Both the position numbers and the translations under genes were made by a program. Below, piece by piece: positions 8,661 to 18,048 of a stretch of DNA of 41,503 bases. Below the pieces are notes generated by a model. It made no database searches and was not told the DNA's origin. It saw only the letters and a program-made list of their open reading frames with translations. Location of the stretch: contig DULL01000021.1 in NCBI GenBank assembly GCA_012840395.1, forward strand, positions 1 to 41,503. Reading direction: 5' to 3'. Source of the DNA: Clostridiaceae bacterium (GTDB lineage: Bacteria > Bacillota > Clostridia > Acetivibrionales > DULL01). The number at the start of each line of letters is the position of its first letter. Position 1 is the first letter of the stretch.

Positions 8661-9017
8661 ATGGATAAACAAAGACGTAAGGAATTAGTGGAAAAGTATA
8701 AAGAGATTAAAACTTATATGGGAGTATATAAAATTACAAATCAAGTAAACAGAAAAGTGTTCATATCAGCTACCCCTAACCTTAAAAACCGCTGGCTGAC
8801 GGTTAAAAGTCAACTTGAAATGGGTATGCATGTGAACAGTGAGTTGCAAAAGGACTGGAATGAATTTGGACAGGATGCATTTACCTATGAAGTGATTGAA
8901 GAAAAGGAAATAAAAGAGGGTACTGATGTCCGCTGGGAAATTAAACAAATGGAAAAAAACTGGCTGGAAAAGATCCAGCCATTTGGGGAGAGGGGATATA
9001 ATAAAAGGCAAAAATAA
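8661..9017 (+). CDS. Small GIY-YIG domain protein
   Basis: A 118-residue protein with one GIY-YIG nuclease-like domain. The first motif reads GVYKITN near residue 22, and the second, normally YIG, reads FIS in KVFISATPNLKNRW near residue 35. The following Arg is kept, and a late Glu plus a C-terminal GYN fit the fold. Because the Gly of YIG is missing, activity may be altered. Many Firmicutes carry such short free-standing members of unknown role. GGAGAG lies upstream of the ATG. No partner gene is adjacent, and it does not look like an intron or homing-endonuclease context. Confidence 0.7.
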   Translation: MDKQRRKELVEKYKEIKTYMGVYKITNQVNRKVFISATPNLKNRWLTVKSQLEMGMHVNSELQKDWNEFGQDAFTYEVIEEKEIKEGTDVRWEIKQMEKNWLEKIQPFGERGYNKRQK

Positions 9018-9169
9018 TAACCCTATTTAATAATATTTTTAATAAATATACCACAATTGTAGTTTGAATTAACCTGAAAACAGCCGATATATAATCTAAG
9101 TATTTATGTTTTGAACATTAGGTCTTGGGTAATATTATTTTGAATATTGGTCTGATTACGGGGGGCATT

Positions 9170-11287
9170 ATGAAAAGTATAAGTGTAAGAATTATATTAT
9201 TATTAGGGTTGTTGGTTTTTCTTATTTGCTCTGGATTAGGTATTGGAGCATTTCTTACTACTTCTGATTCCATAATAAATATTTTTAAAGAAACTATGCC
9301 CAAATTTGCTTTAGAAGCATCTATCGTTATACAGAATGAGATACAAAACCAACTCAATACCCTGAGCATCATTGCATCTTTGGAAGTAATGGAAGTATTG
9401 AATGAACCTGATGGAGACCTTTCCTATGTGAGTTCTGTTTTATCAAGAGAATTTAACAGAGCAGGACATAAACGAATGATACTTGCTAACAGACAGGGAA
9501 GTGTGCTTTATGATAGCGGATCATCAGGTGATATACATAATTTAAATGAAAATGTTTATTTTAATAGGGCACTGGAAGGAGAAAATGTGGTATCAGACCC
9601 CATGTTTGATGAAGATGGTGTTAGTGTAATCATTGTATATGCAGTTCCGGTAAAAATTAACGGGGAAATAGCAGGTGCTTTGATTGCAATAAGGGATGGA
9701 CTTGAATTAAGTGAATTTGCTAACAGAATTGAATATGGTGAGTCTGGGGAAGCTTTCATTATTAATAGCCAGGGTAAAACTATAGCCCATGGGAATAAAA
9801 ATCTGATGATAGAAATGATAAAAACTTTTGCTGCAGATACGGTGTCTTCAGCAACAACCAGAGGTTTTTCCGGTGAAGAGGAAGAAAGAAGTGATGTTGC
9901 CACCTCCGCCACTTCATTGTTAGTAAGAGATGATGGTTCTGGTGATAAAACGGGATTTAGAGGTTTTTATGAAGCTCTTGAACAAATGGTCCAGGGAAAA
10001 ACAGGTTTTGAAGAATATGAGTATAAAGGAATTCAAAAAGTTTTAGGTTTTGCACCAATTGAAGGCCGTGGCTGGTCTATTGGAGTTGCTGTTGATAAGG
10101 AAGAGGCATTATCAGGATTGTCAGAACTAAGGAGAGTTTCCCTGTTTGTATCTTTAATTTTTCTTTTTATAGGATTTGTGGTTGCCTATTTTATAGGAAA
10201 GAGTATATCCAAGCCCATTATCGATCTGACAAAACAGTGCAGCATCATGTCTGAAGGTAATTTTACTAAAATGATGGGAGAGAAGTATACCCGCCGGCGT
10301 GATGAGCTTGGGGATTTGGCCAGGGGATTTAATAAAATCAATGTTAACGTATCAAAGATAGTCAAGAATGTAATTTCTGAAACAAGCAACATGAGCAGTG
10401 CAATTGAAATTGCCGATAAAAGTATGTCTGATTTGACGAGAGAAATAGAGTATGTGTCTGATATAATACAGCAATTATCATCAGAAATTCAGGAAACCTC
10501 TGCTATGGCTGAAGAGATGAATGCTACTTCAGTAGAAATAGAGACATCCATAGATTCAATTTCCAACAAGGTTCAGGAGGGTGTAGAATCTGCCGAAGGA
10601 GTAAGTAAGAGAGCTGATGAACTGAAAAACAACGCACTCGACTCTCAGAAAAGTGCCCGTGATATTCTGTTAAATGTTGATGAAAAGTTAAGAGAAGCAA
10701 TTGAAAAATCAAAAGCCGTTGAAAAGATAAGTGTTTTAGCTGACGTAATTTCAAAGATTTCCACACAGACGAATATTCTTGCACTGAATGCATCAATTGA
10801 AGCTTCCCGGGCAGGGGATACAGGAAAGGGTTTTGCCGTTGTTGCGGAAGAAATAAGAAAGCTGGCTGAACATTCTAAGAAGACTGCAAATGAAATTCAG
10901 GAATTAATAAATCAGGTTGTGGATTCAGTTCAGAATCTTTCAACAAATTCGAGACAGGTGCTGGATTTTTTGGAAAGTAAAGTTGTAAAAGATTATGATA
11001 TGCTTGTAAAAACAGGAATTCAGTACAGTCAGGACGCCCAGTTCATTGATAGTATGATGAAAGAATTTAGTGAAGCTTCGGAAAAACTATATATATCTGT
11101 TAATAATATTGTGAAAGCTATAAGCGATGTTGCGGAGGCTGCAAATGAAGGGGCTTCTAATATTTCAGAGATGGCTAATGAAGTCAGTATGATAGTTAAA
11201 GCTGCTAATGAAGTATTAGAGCAGACTCATGTTGTCAGTTCAAGTTCAAGTAAATTATCTGAACTGGTATCTATATTTAAAGTGTGA
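9170..11287 (+). CDS. Methyl-accepting chemotaxis protein with periplasmic-type Cache domain
   Basis: A 705-residue transmembrane receptor. It has TM1 at about residues 5-29, an extracellular Cache-type ligand domain to about 320, TM2 ([16 protein letters not shown]), a HAMP linker, and a long coiled-coil signalling domain. The conserved hairpin tip is [20 protein letters not shown], followed by [16 protein letters not shown]. It would control CheA kinase in response to an outside ligand, probably a small organic molecule. The ATG at 9170 follows a G-rich Shine-Dalgarno and places TM1 at the very start. A TTG at 9125 would add 15 residues and is less likely. It stands alone, with no other che gene nearby. 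Confidence 0.9.
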   Translation: MKSISVRIILLLGLLVFLICSGLGIGAFLTTSDSIINIFKETMPKFALEASIVIQNEIQNQLNTLSIIASLEVMEVLNEPDGDLSYVSSVLSREFNRAGHKRMILANRQGSVLYDSGSSGDIHNLNENVYFNRALEGENVVSDPMFDEDGVSVIIVYAVPVKINGEIAGALIAIRDGLELSEFANRIEYGESGEAFIINSQGKTIAHGNKNLMIEMIKTFAADTVSSATTRGFSGEEEERSDVATSATSLLVRDDGSGDKTGFRGFYEALEQMVQGKTGFEEYEYKGIQKVLGFAPIEGRGWSIGVAVDKEEALSGLSELRRVSLFVSLIFLFIGFVVAYFIGKSISKPIIDLTKQCSIMSEGNFTKMMGEKYTRRRDELGDLARGFNKINVNVSKIVKNVISETSNMSSAIEIADKSMSDLTREIEYVSDIIQQLSSEIQETSAMAEEMNATSVEIETSIDSISNKVQEGVESAEGVSKRADELKNNALDSQKSARDILLNVDEKLREAIEKSKAVEKISVLADVISKISTQTNILALNASIEASRAGDTGKGFAVVAEEIRKLAEHSKKTANEIQELINQVVDSVQNLSTNSRQVLDFLESKVVKDYDMLVKTGIQYSQDAQFIDSMMKEFSEASEKLYISVNNIVKAISDVAEAANEGASNISEMANEVSMIVKAANEVLEQTHVVSSSSSKLSELVSIFKV

Positions 11288-11438
11288 TAAAAGTAAAGAT
11301 TAATGGAAAATTTCCTATCATTTAGATATAATTTAATTTATATGGAATTTTAATTATTGGAATTATAAATGACATTTTTAAAATTTAAGCAACTGAATTG
11401 GTCAACAGAATTAAAGGATTCTGGCTATAAGTATAAGG

Positions 11439-11467
11439 ATAGTGGCTATAATTGAAATAGCCACTAT
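11439..11467 (+). promoter_or_regulatory. Perfect hairpin upstream of the YbaK-BceRS unit
   Basis: ATAGTGGCTAT (11439-11449) and ATAGCCACTAT (11457-11467) form a perfect 11-bp stem with a 7-base loop, 33 bases before the YbaK-like start. There is no clean U-run after it. It may end chemoreceptor transcription or stabilise or attenuate the downstream mRNA. Confidence 0.4.
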
Positions 11468-11500
11468 TAATTGACATCAGAGACACGGGAGGAAGTTATA

Positions 11501-11983
11501 ATGTCAATTGAAAAAGTAAGAAAATATTTTAGTCAATGGAACATGGAAAACAGAATACAGGAATTCGATGTTTCAAGTGCAACTGTTGAATTGGCTGCAA
11601 AAGCACTCAACTGCAAACCTGAGCGAATCGCAAAAACATTGTCTTTTTTGATATACGGACAAGCAATTCTTATTGTTACCGCCGGTGATGCAAAGATTGA
11701 CAACTCAAAATATAAGCAGAAATTTAGAGCAAAAGCAAAGATGCTTACTGCGGAACAGGTTGAAGAGCTGGTTGGACATGCTGTAGGCGGTGTTTGTCCC
11801 TTTGGAATTAATGAAGGAGTTCCTGTTTATCTAGATATATCGCTTAAACGCTTCGAAACTGTATTTCCTGCATGTGGGAGCAGCAACAGCGCCATTGAAC
11901 TAAGTATTCCGGAACTTGAAAAATATTCCGGATATGTTGAATGGGTTGATGTTTGCAAAGGCTGGAGTGATGAGGAAGTTTAA
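11501..11983 (+). CDS. YbaK/ProX family aminoacyl-tRNA deacylase-like protein
   Basis: A 160-residue single-domain protein of the YbaK/EbsC family, whose studied members hydrolyse misacylated tRNAs such as Cys-tRNA(Pro). The core shows CKPERIAKTLSFLIYG with the family Lys, the ILIVTAGDAKID strand, and GHAVGGVCPFGI near residue 94. The ATG at 11501 has GGGAGG upstream, so it is preferred over a TTG at 11471. Only six bases separate its stop from the response regulator, implying co-transcription with the sensing system, although no functional link is known to me. Confidence 0.82.
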   Translation: MSIEKVRKYFSQWNMENRIQEFDVSSATVELAAKALNCKPERIAKTLSFLIYGQAILIVTAGDAKIDNSKYKQKFRAKAKMLTAEQVEELVGHAVGGVCPFGINEGVPVYLDISLKRFETVFPACGSSNSAIELSIPELEKYSGYVEWVDVCKGWSDEEV

Positions 11984-11989
11984 ACTGGT

Positions 11990-12661
11990 ATGTATAAAAT
12001 TTTTATAGTTGAAGATGATTTAGTCATTGCCAGAACTATAAAGGAACATCTGTCAAGATGGAACTACGATGTTGCATATGCAACTGACTTTAAAAATATT
12101 ATAGATCAATTTATCAAATTTGAACCGCATATTGTACTTCTTGATGTAATACTTCCGTTTTTTAACGGCTTTTACTGGTGCGGTGAAATACGTAAGATTT
12201 CAAAAGTTCCGGTCATATTTATATCTTCTGCAGGTGACAATATGAATATTGTTATGGCTATGAACATGGGAGGAGATGACTTTATAGTTAAACCCTTTGA
12301 TCTGAATGTTTTAACGGCAAAAGTAGGAGCTCTCATTAGAAGAACTTACTCTTTTCAAGGCCAGGTCAATATTATTGAGCATAAAGGAGTTGTTTTAAAT
12401 CTGAACGACACAACACTGGCCTATAAGAATAAAAAAATTGAGTTAACAAGAAATGAATATAAGATTTTACAATTGCTTATGGAAAATGCAGGTAAAGTTG
12501 TATCCCGGGAAGAAATTATGGAACGTTTATGGGAAAGTGATGAATTTATTGATGATAATACTCTGACAGTTAATATTACCCGCCTGAGAAAAAAACTTGC
12601 AGAAGCAGGATTAGACAATTTTATAATAACAAAAAAGGGATTAGGGTATATGGTTGAATGA
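11990..12661 (+). CDS. BceR-like OmpR-family response regulator
   Basis: A 223-residue regulator with a receiver domain (acidic EDD near residue 8, phospho-acceptor Asp52 in LLDVILPFF, Lys in VKPFD) and a C-terminal winged helix (residues 130-223). The sequence DVILPFFNGFYWCGEIR is typical of regulators paired with intramembrane-sensing kinases of the BceS/GraS type. It probably activates the transporter genes downstream, where a perfect CTTACA-N4-TGTAAG site lies at 13747-13762. Its stop overlaps the kinase start. Confidence 0.88.
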   Translation: MYKIFIVEDDLVIARTIKEHLSRWNYDVAYATDFKNIIDQFIKFEPHIVLLDVILPFFNGFYWCGEIRKISKVPVIFISSAGDNMNIVMAMNMGGDDFIVKPFDLNVLTAKVGALIRRTYSFQGQVNIIEHKGVVLNLNDTTLAYKNKKIELTRNEYKILQLLMENAGKVVSREEIMERLWESDEFIDDNTLTVNITRLRKKLAEAGLDNFIITKKGLGYMVE

Positions 12662-13670
12662 TATGAAGAATTTGATAAATATTATTGGTTTATATATAAA
12701 GCGGAATATGGTTGCAATTGTTGCCATACTAATATCTTTTGGAATTTTCCTATCGGTTTTTTCCCTTTATTCCCTGCCTTTTGAAGCGGTAGGCTATGCC
12801 GCTTTGCTTACAGGAATTTTTGTTTTGTTAATAGGAGCAATGGATTTTTGGGTTTTTTATAAAAAACACATATTTCTTAATGAAATAAAAAGATGTATTA
12901 CTATTTCTGATTTTACCTTCCCTTCTTCGAAAGATCAGATAGAAAAAGATTACCAGGAATTAATCAGAATTATAAATGAAGATCGTAAAAATATAATAAA
13001 TGAAAAAGACAGGGCCTTTACCGAGATGGTGGAATACTACACTACCTGGGCCCATCAAATCAAAACACCTATTTCTGCAATGGGTTTACTTTTACAATCC
13101 CAGAAATCTGATACAAATACTGAATTATTAAACCAGCTTTTTAGGATAGAAGAATACGTTCATATGGTTCTGCAGTTTCTGCGTACCGAAAGTATGAGTT
13201 CTGATTTAGTATTTGAGAGACACTCTCTTGACGATATTGTAAAACAGGCAATAAGAAAGTATGCAAAATTGTTTATATACAAAAAAATAAAACTGAACTA
13301 TAAGGAACTGAATTGTTATGTGCTGACAGATGAAAAGTGGCTTACTTTTGTTATAGAACAGGTGTTGTCAAATGCCCTGAAATATACTAATGCAGGAGAA
13401 ATATCAATTTACATGGACAATAATTTGGCTGATACATTAGTTATCGAAGATACAGGGATAGGGATTGAAGAAGAAGATTTACCCAGAATATTTGAAAAAG
13501 GTTTTACAGGATATAACGGCCGGGCAGATAAAAAATCTACCGGAATAGGAATGTATCTTTGCAAGAAAATATTAGACAAACTTTCACACACTATAACTGT
13601 TGAATCAATGGTTGGCAAGGGTACCAAAGTGAAAATAGGTCTTGATGTAAATCATATTGAAGCTGAGTGA
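12654..13670 (+). CDS. BceS-like intramembrane-sensing histidine kinase
   Basis: A 338-residue kinase with two N-terminal helices (about 19-40 and 45-67) joined by only a few residues. It therefore lacks an extracellular sensor and is expected to sense through its partner ABC transporter. His134 in TWAHQIKTPISAMG is the phospho-acceptor. The ATPase domain has N, G1 (EDTGIGIEEEDLPRIFEKGF) and G2 (STGIGMYL) boxes. The start is either TTG 12654, behind TTAGGG, or ATG 12663; both overlap or abut the regulator gene. It is followed by a hairpin and then the transporter genes. Confidence 0.88.
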   Translation: MNDMKNLINIIGLYIKRNMVAIVAILISFGIFLSVFSLYSLPFEAVGYAALLTGIFVLLIGAMDFWVFYKKHIFLNEIKRCITISDFTFPSSKDQIEKDYQELIRIINEDRKNIINEKDRAFTEMVEYYTTWAHQIKTPISAMGLLLQSQKSDTNTELLNQLFRIEEYVHMVLQFLRTESMSSDLVFERHSLDDIVKQAIRKYAKLFIYKKIKLNYKELNCYVLTDEKWLTFVIEQVLSNALKYTNAGEISIYMDNNLADTLVIEDTGIGIEEEDLPRIFEKGFTGYNGRADKKSTGIGMYLCKKILDKLSHTITVESMVGKGTKVKIGLDVNHIEAE

Positions 13671-13682
13671 ATTTATGGATAG

Positions 13683-13738
13683 AGGGACATTTCTTAACGC
13701 GAAAGAAAATATTCTTGCCCGGAAAGGAATGTCCCTTT
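13683..13738 (+). terminator. Terminator-like hairpin after bceS
   Basis: AGGGACATTTCTT (13683-13695) pairs with AAGGAATGTCCCT (13724-13736) in 12 of 13 positions, around a 28-base loop, followed by TTTAACTT. It separates the regulatory genes from the transporter genes, which then have their own promoter. Confidence 0.6.
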
Positions 13739-13746
13739 AACTTAAC

Positions 13747-13762
13747 CTTACAAAAATGTAAG
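13747..13762. promoter_or_regulatory. BceR-type operator (perfect inverted repeat)
   Basis: CTTACA-AAAA-TGTAAG is a perfect 6-4-6 inverted repeat. It matches the TTACA-N4-TGTAA type of site bound by BceR/BraR-like regulators. A second half site AAAATGTAAGCC repeats 20 bases further on (13773-13784). Both sit just upstream of the -10 at 13816. Confidence 0.75.
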
Positions 13763-13815
13763 CCTGAAAGAGAAAATGTAAGCCAAAGTTAAGGCAAGGC
13801 ATTTTCTTTTTTTGT

Positions 13816-13821
13816 TATAAT
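13816..13821 (+). promoter_or_regulatory. Predicted -10 of the bceAB promoter
   Basis: A consensus TATAAT lies about 110 bases before the ATPase gene. The -35 position 17 bases upstream (GGCAAG) is poor, which fits an activator-dependent promoter served by the inverted repeat 50-70 bases upstream. Confidence 0.6.
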
Positions 13822-13927
13822 AAGTCAAGAAAACCAGGGGGTAACTGGAATTTTATAAGTATGCAAATCAGTCAATATGGCTGATTATTAAGTTGATAGG
13901 GAAGAAGATTATTGGAGGAAAAGAATT

Positions 13928-14695
13928 ATGCCACTTTTAGAGGTTAATAATCTGAAGAAAATTTATACTACAAGATTTGTAGGAAATTCTGTCCAGGCTC
14001 TTTCCAATGTATCTTTTTCAATTGAAAAAGGAGAGTATGTAGCCATTATGGGAGAGTCCGGATCAGGTAAAACCACTTTGCTAAATATTATTGCAGCCTT
14101 TGATAAACCTACTAGCGGGGAAGTACTGTTAAATGGGAGAAGTATAACTTCAATGAATGAAAAAGAAATCTCCGCTTTCAGGCGTGATAATCTGGGCTTT
14201 GTGTTTCAGGATTTCAATTTGCTGGATACTTTCTCAATTCAAGATAATATACTTCTGCCTTTGGTTTTGGCAGGAAAAACTTATGAGGAAATGAACAGCA
14301 GACTAAAACCTATTGTGAAGAAACTGGGGATAAATGATATACTTTCAAAATATCCTTACGAAGTTTCAGGAGGACAAAAGCAAAGAACAGCTATTGCCCG
14401 TGCAATCATTACCAAACCGCAGTTGATTCTTGCTGATGAACCTACCGGCGCTCTGGATTCCCGTGCTTCTGACAGCCTCTTGAAGTTGTTTGGCGAAATT
14501 AATGGAGAAGGACAGACTATCCTATTGGTTACTCATAGCATAAAAGCTGCAAGTCATGCTAAAAGAGTTCTCTTTATAAAGGACGGAGAATTATTTCATC
14601 AGATTTATAAAGCAACAATGTCAAATGAAGAATTGTATCAGAAAATTTCAGATACACTAACTCTAATTGCGACAGGCGGTGCTAGAAATGAATAG
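13928..14695 (+). CDS. BceA-like ABC transporter ATPase
   Basis: A 255-residue ATPase of the MacB/LolD/BceA group. Walker A is GESGSGKTT (about 41-49), the Q-loop is in GFVFQDFNLLD, the signature is VSGGQKQR, Walker B is LILADEPTGALDS, and the switch His is in THS. With the large permease encoded next, it forms a peptide-sensing and resistance transporter, which in Bacillus frees undecaprenyl-cycle targets from bacitracin-like or lantibiotic peptides. AGGA precedes the ATG. It overlaps the permease gene by eight bases, so the two are translationally coupled. Transcription is probably activated by the upstream regulator. Confidence 0.9.
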   Translation: MPLLEVNNLKKIYTTRFVGNSVQALSNVSFSIEKGEYVAIMGESGSGKTTLLNIIAAFDKPTSGEVLLNGRSITSMNEKEISAFRRDNLGFVFQDFNLLDTFSIQDNILLPLVLAGKTYEEMNSRLKPIVKKLGINDILSKYPYEVSGGQKQRTAIARAIITKPQLILADEPTGALDSRASDSLLKLFGEINGEGQTILLVTHSIKAASHAKRVLFIKDGELFHQIYKATMSNEELYQKISDTLTLIATGGARNE

Positions 14696-16664
14696 GTTTT
14701 TTTATCAAAAGCTTGCAGTAAATAACATAAAAAAGAATGCAAAAGCTTATATGCCATATATACTGGCATGTATTGGCACAATTATAATGTTTTATAACAT
14801 AAACTTTTTGGCTGAGGCAAAAGATATAGAAAATTTAAACGGCAGTAATTCTTTAAGGACAATATTGTTCCTTGGAACAGGAGTAATCGGTGTTTTTTCT
14901 CTTATTTTTTTATTTTATACAAATAGCTTTTTGATTAAACAACGTAAAAAAGAATTTGGTTTGTTTAATATACTTGGAATGGAAAAAAAACATATTGCAA
15001 GAATTATGTTTTATGAAACAATATTTATTGCCTTTTTATGTATTTTTATAGGAATACTGGCAGGGATACTTTTAAGCAAACTAATGATTTTGCTTCTATT
15101 TAAAATTATTTCTTTTAGAGTTGTTTTCGGATTTGAAATACCCGCCGGAGCTGTTTTATTAACAATGGTTTTATTTGCAGGAATTTTCATGTTAAACCTT
15201 ATCTACAATATATTCCAGGTACATTTGTCTAAACCTATTGAACTGTTAAAAGGCGGCAATGCAGGTGAAAAAGAGCCTAAGATAAAATGGGTTTTAACAG
15301 TTATAGGAGCATTATCCCTGGGTATAGGTTATTATATTGCATTAGCAACAGAATCTCCCTTGGAAGCAATAAATATATTTTTCGTGGCTGTGCTTTTCGT
15401 CATAACTGGCACCTATTGTTTGTTTATTGCAGGAAGTATAGCATTATTAAAGATACTTCGAAAAAATAAAAATTATTATTATAATATCAAACATTTTATT
15501 TCAGTTTCAGGTATGATCTACAGAATGAAACGAAATGCTGCAGGACTGGCTAGTATTTGTATCCTGTCAACAGCAGTAATTGTCATGATATCCACTACAG
15601 TTTCGCTGTATACAGGAATAGAGGACGTCTTAAGGACCAGATATCCGAGGAATATAATTGTTACCATTACTGATATTTCAGAACAACAGGTAGAAAAGCT
15701 GGATACTATTATTGAAGAGCAGGTAACTTTAATTAACGCCGTTAAGAAGGATGTCATTCGTTATCGCTATAAAAATTTTCTCACAATCCAGAATGGTACT
15801 GATTTTACTACCGCAAAGGAAGAATATTATCCCGGCAGCAATGTGGCATCAGTAACATTTATTACTCTTCAAGACTATAACAAAATGGAAAACCAGTCTG
15901 TTTCACTATCAGAGGGTGAAGCCTTTTTATATACCCTTAGAGGTAATATTCCCGGTGATGATTTAGACTTTAACGGATATAAAATATCAGTAAAAGAGCG
16001 CCTTCCTTCTCTAAATGTAGAAGGAAGAATGTCGGCTGTGTTGTATAACAATTATTATTTGGTAGTAAGTGATATAAGTACAATTAAAGAAATATATAAC
16101 CGGCTTCATGGAAATGATGATATAATGGAAGAGCTTTCATATTATTATGCTTTTGATATGGAGAGTAGTGGTGATTCTCAGATAAATCTCGTAAAGGAAC
16201 TACAAAAGGCTATCAACAATTTAGGTCTGAAAGGTTATGTAGAGGGACCCGAAATTGCGCGGGAAAGTTTCTATTCCCTTTATGGTGGCCTGTTCTTCCT
16301 TGGTATTTTCTTAGGACTTTTATTTATCATGGCAACAGTCCTTATTATCTACTATAAGCAGGTTGTGGAGGGGCATGAAGATAAGGAGCGTTTTGAAATC
16401 ATGCAAAAGGTAGGCTTAAGCCGTGAAGAAATCAAGAAATCAATTCACAGCCAGGTATTGACGGTGTTCTTCCTGCCTCTTGTTACAGCTGTTATTCACA
16501 TAGCATTTGCTTTTAAAGTAATTACAAAATTGCTCGTAATTCTTAATCTGACTAATATCCCCTTGTTTGCTCTGTGTACAGCATTAACTATACTTGTGTT
16601 TGCATTATTTTATGCCATGGTATATGCATTAACTGCAAAAACTTATTACAAAATAGTGAGCTAA
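14688..16664 (+). CDS. BceB-like FtsX-family ABC permease
   Basis: A 658-residue permease with about ten membrane helices and two FtsX domains. A large extracellular domain of roughly 200 residues (about 315-520) lies between helices 7 and 8, the hallmark of Bce-type transporters that also act as the sensor for their kinase. The ATG at 14688 overlaps the ATPase gene. A TTG at 14667 would add seven residues and is not needed. It completes a four-part module with the regulator, kinase and ATPase. The peptide recognised cannot be predicted, since the extracellular domain varies widely. Confidence 0.9.
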   Translation: MNRFFYQKLAVNNIKKNAKAYMPYILACIGTIIMFYNINFLAEAKDIENLNGSNSLRTILFLGTGVIGVFSLIFLFYTNSFLIKQRKKEFGLFNILGMEKKHIARIMFYETIFIAFLCIFIGILAGILLSKLMILLLFKIISFRVVFGFEIPAGAVLLTMVLFAGIFMLNLIYNIFQVHLSKPIELLKGGNAGEKEPKIKWVLTVIGALSLGIGYYIALATESPLEAINIFFVAVLFVITGTYCLFIAGSIALLKILRKNKNYYYNIKHFISVSGMIYRMKRNAAGLASICILSTAVIVMISTTVSLYTGIEDVLRTRYPRNIIVTITDISEQQVEKLDTIIEEQVTLINAVKKDVIRYRYKNFLTIQNGTDFTTAKEEYYPGSNVASVTFITLQDYNKMENQSVSLSEGEAFLYTLRGNIPGDDLDFNGYKISVKERLPSLNVEGRMSAVLYNNYYLVVSDISTIKEIYNRLHGNDDIMEELSYYYAFDMESSGDSQINLVKELQKAINNLGLKGYVEGPEIARESFYSLYGGLFFLGIFLGLLFIMATVLIIYYKQVVEGHEDKERFEIMQKVGLSREEIKKSIHSQVLTVFFLPLVTAVIHIAFAFKVITKLLVILNLTNIPLFALCTALTILVFALFYAMVYALTAKTYYKIVS

Positions 16665-17006
16665 TAATTAAAATTGCTTCTATCCGGGTAATTTCAATAG
16701 TCCCTGGTTGTATTGGTGTTACAGGTAAAGGAATGCATACATACCTGTATGCCAGAGGATGGAATACGCTGATATATATTTGTGAATCCTGGCTAAAACA
16801 AACTATATGCCATAAATTTGACCCCACTTGTAAATATAATTTTACTTTTATAGTATGGTTTCAGCCCAAATAGATTACTATCATTTTATGTGAACTAGTG
16901 TAAATCAAGTATAAAAAATTTGATATTATATTTATCAAAGAAAAAAGTTGATTGAAAGGCATATATGAAATAAAATATTAAGACAGGTATAAAGAATCAG
17001 ATATTT
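16665..17006. other. Intergenic region without recognised gene
   Basis: This stretch follows bceB and precedes R1 copy B. Open frames exist on both strands (plus to 16873, minus 16588-16827), but neither has a ribosome site or a recognisable family. The minus frame contains PLPVTPIQPGTIEITRI, which has some protein-like character. A small inverted repeat GCATAC...GTATGC lies near 16735-16752. It may be decayed coding DNA. Confidence 0.3.
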
Positions 17007-17130
17007 AACCAAGCATCAGGAAGTTTACTTCTTTAAACTGGAACTGAATTGATGCAAGTTATAATAACTACCTTATTCAGTAGGGGCTGCAAGACCTCAC
17101 TTAGTCCCTGAGTGAAGCGAGTTTACTAAC
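17007..17130 (+). repeat. R1 dispersed structured repeat, copy B
   Basis: A full-length copy, from AACCAAGCATCAGGAAG to GAAGCGAGTTTACTAAC. Hairpin 1 has a different sequence from copy A (AGTTTA with TAAACT), yet still pairs. The middle GAACTGAATTGATGCAAG-TTATAATAAC is conserved. Hairpin 2 is weaker here. It ends directly before the AAAGGAG site of the amidase gene, so it forms most of that gene's leader. Confidence 0.75.
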
Positions 17131-17153
17131 AAAGGAGTCTTGATTATACTAAA

Positions 17154-17960
17154 ATGAGAGTTAAGTTTAACCGTAGAAGGTATTATTTAAAAAACAGATC
17201 ACGGTTTATAACTTTTTTAGCTGTTTTACTTATGTTCATAATATCCATTTATTTATTGGCTGAAATATTTAATCCTGCAGAAGCTGATTCATCTTTACCA
17301 GTTAAAATACCTGTGTTTACACAATCAGATACAAGTAATGAAAATGAAGGTAATAAAAAATCTAACCCTGTTGTGGTTATAGATCCGGGCCATGGCGGAC
17401 GTGATCCCGGGGCAATATCACCATATAAAAATGATTTCTATGAAAAGGAAGTAACTCTTGACATAGGGTTAAGACTTAGAGAAAAGCTGGAGAAAGCAGG
17501 AATTAAAGTTGTGATGACAAGAGAAGAAGATATAGAATTAGATATTAATGTTGAGAAAGACATCCGGGCAAGATCAGTTATTGCCAATGAGGCTGGTGCT
17601 ATATTTTTTATAAGTATTCATGTAAATTCTTTTGATCTTAAGGTAAATAATGGAGATACATATAATGGAACTGAAGTATACTATTTTAGCATTGGTAACG
17701 GTGGATCCGCCAATGAAGAGTATGCAAAGATAATGGGTGAAGAGATTCAGAGGGTAACTGATACAGCATACAATGGAATTAAAAAAGCAAATTATGGTGT
17801 TCTAAGAATGACCAAAATGCCTTCGCTTTTAATTGAAACAGCTTATATTACAAACAGGGAAGACCATAAGCGTTTAGAATCCGGAAAATTCAGGGAAGAT
17901 ATGGCTGAAGGGATTTTCAGGGGCACAGTTAGAATTTTGGAAAAAATGCAAGTGCAGTAG
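17154..17960 (+). CDS. CwlD-like N-acetylmuramoyl-L-alanine amidase
   Basis: A 268-residue, membrane-anchored Amidase_3 zinc enzyme that cuts the amide bond between muramic acid and the peptide in peptidoglycan. It has a basic N-terminus and one helix (about 19-36), with the catalytic domain outside. The zinc ligands are His80 (DPGHGGRDPG), Glu98 and His156 (ISIHVNS). Glu228 (LLIETAYITN) is the catalytic acid. Size and layout match CwlD, which makes muramic lactam in spore cortex, but a vegetative role is possible. AAAGGAG at 17131-17137 is unusually far (16 bases) from the only in-frame ATG. R1 copy B lies immediately upstream. Confidence 0.85.
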   Translation: MRVKFNRRRYYLKNRSRFITFLAVLLMFIISIYLLAEIFNPAEADSSLPVKIPVFTQSDTSNENEGNKKSNPVVVIDPGHGGRDPGAISPYKNDFYEKEVTLDIGLRLREKLEKAGIKVVMTREEDIELDINVEKDIRARSVIANEAGAIFFISIHVNSFDLKVNNGDTYNGTEVYYFSIGNGGSANEEYAKIMGEEIQRVTDTAYNGIKKANYGVLRMTKMPSLLIETAYITNREDHKRLESGKFREDMAEGIFRGTVRILEKMQVQ

Positions 17961-18048
17961 AAATGCGTATATAAAAATATATAATAAAGGTAATCTATAT
18001 AAAATATGTGATATAATTCTATAAAAATAGGCAAAAGAGGGATACGTT

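Noticed and set aside
11471-11500. TTG start for the YbaK-like gene
   Set aside because: The ATG at 11501 has a proper GGGAGG and gives the normal family N-terminus.
16588-16827. Minus-strand 79-codon frame after bceB
   Set aside because: Some protein-like stretches but no start signal and overlap with the bceB 3' end; not enough to call even a pseudogene.
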